Of a stretch of 64,000 bases of DNA, positions 63,645 to 64,000 are shown piece by piece (the stretch's first letter is position 1; each line of letters begins with the position of its first letter). The translations under genes and the position numbers were made by a program. Below the pieces are notes generated by a model. The model did no database searches and was not told the DNA's origin. It worked only from the letters and a program-made list of their open reading frames with translations. Source of the DNA: Lachnospiraceae bacterium (GTDB lineage: Bacteria; Bacillota; Clostridia; Lachnospirales; Lachnospiraceae); NCBI GenBank assembly GCA_011959285.1, contig BLLW01000002.1:1-64000 (forward strand), written 5' to 3'.

Positions 63645-64000
63645 TGAGAATTACCGAAAAGTATAAAGGACAGGAAGAAACAGTCCGTCAGATTGCCTAT
63701 ATAGAAAAAGCAGGCGTTTATGTGGAAGCATTATCTCATAAACTGGGGCGGAAACCCGCCTGCTGTGTGACGACATTTGGATGCCAGATGAATGCCAGAG
63801 ATTCAGAAAAACTGGCGGGCATACTTGAAAAGGTAGGATATGAGCTTACAGAAGAGGAAAATGCGGATTTTGTCATTTTTAATACTTGTACGGTCAGAGA
63901 CAATGCCAATCAGCGTGTGTACGGGCGCCTTGGGCATCTAAACAGTCTGAAGAAGAAAAATCCCCACATGAAGATTGCGCTATGCGGATGTATGATGCAG
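63645..64000 (+). CDS. miaB: tRNA-2-methylthio-N6-dimethylallyladenosine synthase MiaB (5' part, runs off the window)
   Basis: 118 codons present. The UPF0004 N-terminal cluster motifs are clear: '[20 protein letters not shown]', '[13 protein letters not shown]' and 'LCGCMMQ'. These cysteines bind the auxiliary 4Fe-4S cluster. Methylthiolates i6A37 in tRNA. In Firmicutes mutS often follows. The radical-SAM and TRAM domains lie beyond the window. Confidence 0.95.

Noticed and set aside
1..64000. CRISPR array, rRNA or tRNA genes
   Set aside because: No regularly spaced direct repeats and no tRNA- or rRNA-like conserved sequence were noticed by eye; a tRNA scan was not possible.

Overview
The window looks like chromosome of a spore-forming, probably motile gut Lachnospiraceae (class Clostridia). 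Evidence: SpoIVA, a CotJ coat operon, a SpoVAF/GerA-type germination protein, three chemoreceptors, a FliK-like and an FlhB-tail protein, anaerobic ribonucleotide reductase, an [FeFe]-hydrogenase-like protein, FeoAB, the der-plsY-gpsA cluster and very regular GGAGG ribosome binding sites. No rRNA, tRNA or CRISPR array was seen.

Layout. 1-6.7 kb: fliK-like, flhB-tail, yraN-type nuclease, pgeF, then a two-component system. 6.7-18 kb: housekeeping block (prs on minus; DUF512 radical-SAM-like, der, plsY, gpsA, MoxR ATPase, VWA partner, tyrS, YgjP-type metallopeptidase, spoIVA). 18-21.1 kb: LysR regulator divergent from a chromate-transporter pair. The second transporter gene is broken and is followed by a graveyard of two sulfatase fragments and the tail of a sulfatase-maturating enzyme. 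21.2-30.5 kb: nucleoside salvage (punA, cdd, mtaD-like), chemoreceptor, MutS-like membrane ATPase, HAD/WYL/aminotransferase run. 30.6-33.8 kb: nrdD-nrdG-dut, with a strong promoter and two NrdR-box-like sites. 33.9-39.7 kb: SpoVAF-like protein, DegV protein and two divergent chemoreceptors.

39.8-47.9 kb is the most interesting part. A 7.0 kb element (about 39,901-46,910) carries a toxin-antitoxin pair, a large serine recombinase, a possible accessory ORF, a winged-helix regulator and a MATE-GNAT-MATE cassette behind a promoter and attenuator. It lies inside cotJC, a mother-cell spore-coat manganese-catalase gene. The first 176 codons of cotJC are at 46,911-47,438 and the last 25 codons plus stop are at 39,811-39,888, both on minus. 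The halves are bounded by a 12-bp direct repeat with one mismatch, and joining them through one repeat copy gives an uninterrupted, family-typical CotJC of 201 residues. This has the architecture of the developmentally excised elements known from sigK (skin) and spsM (SP-beta). That this element excises during sporulation is inference.

48-64 kb: ABC transporter with fused GldF/GldG-like permease and a DUF4340 protein, feoAB behind a Fur-like box, hydrogenase-like protein, gltX, UvrD-type helicase, DUF1292 protein, a GH13 glycogen-debranching-like protein that has lost key catalytic residues, a DUF5662 protein, a cysteine/glycine-rich small protein behind a sigma-K-like promoter, GtrA, an unrecognised two-domain protein and the 5' end of miaB. 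Several promoters match sporulation sigma factors (spoIVA sigma-E, cotJ sigma-E/K, SpoVAF-like sigma-G, high-cysteine protein sigma-K). These are pattern matches made by eye.
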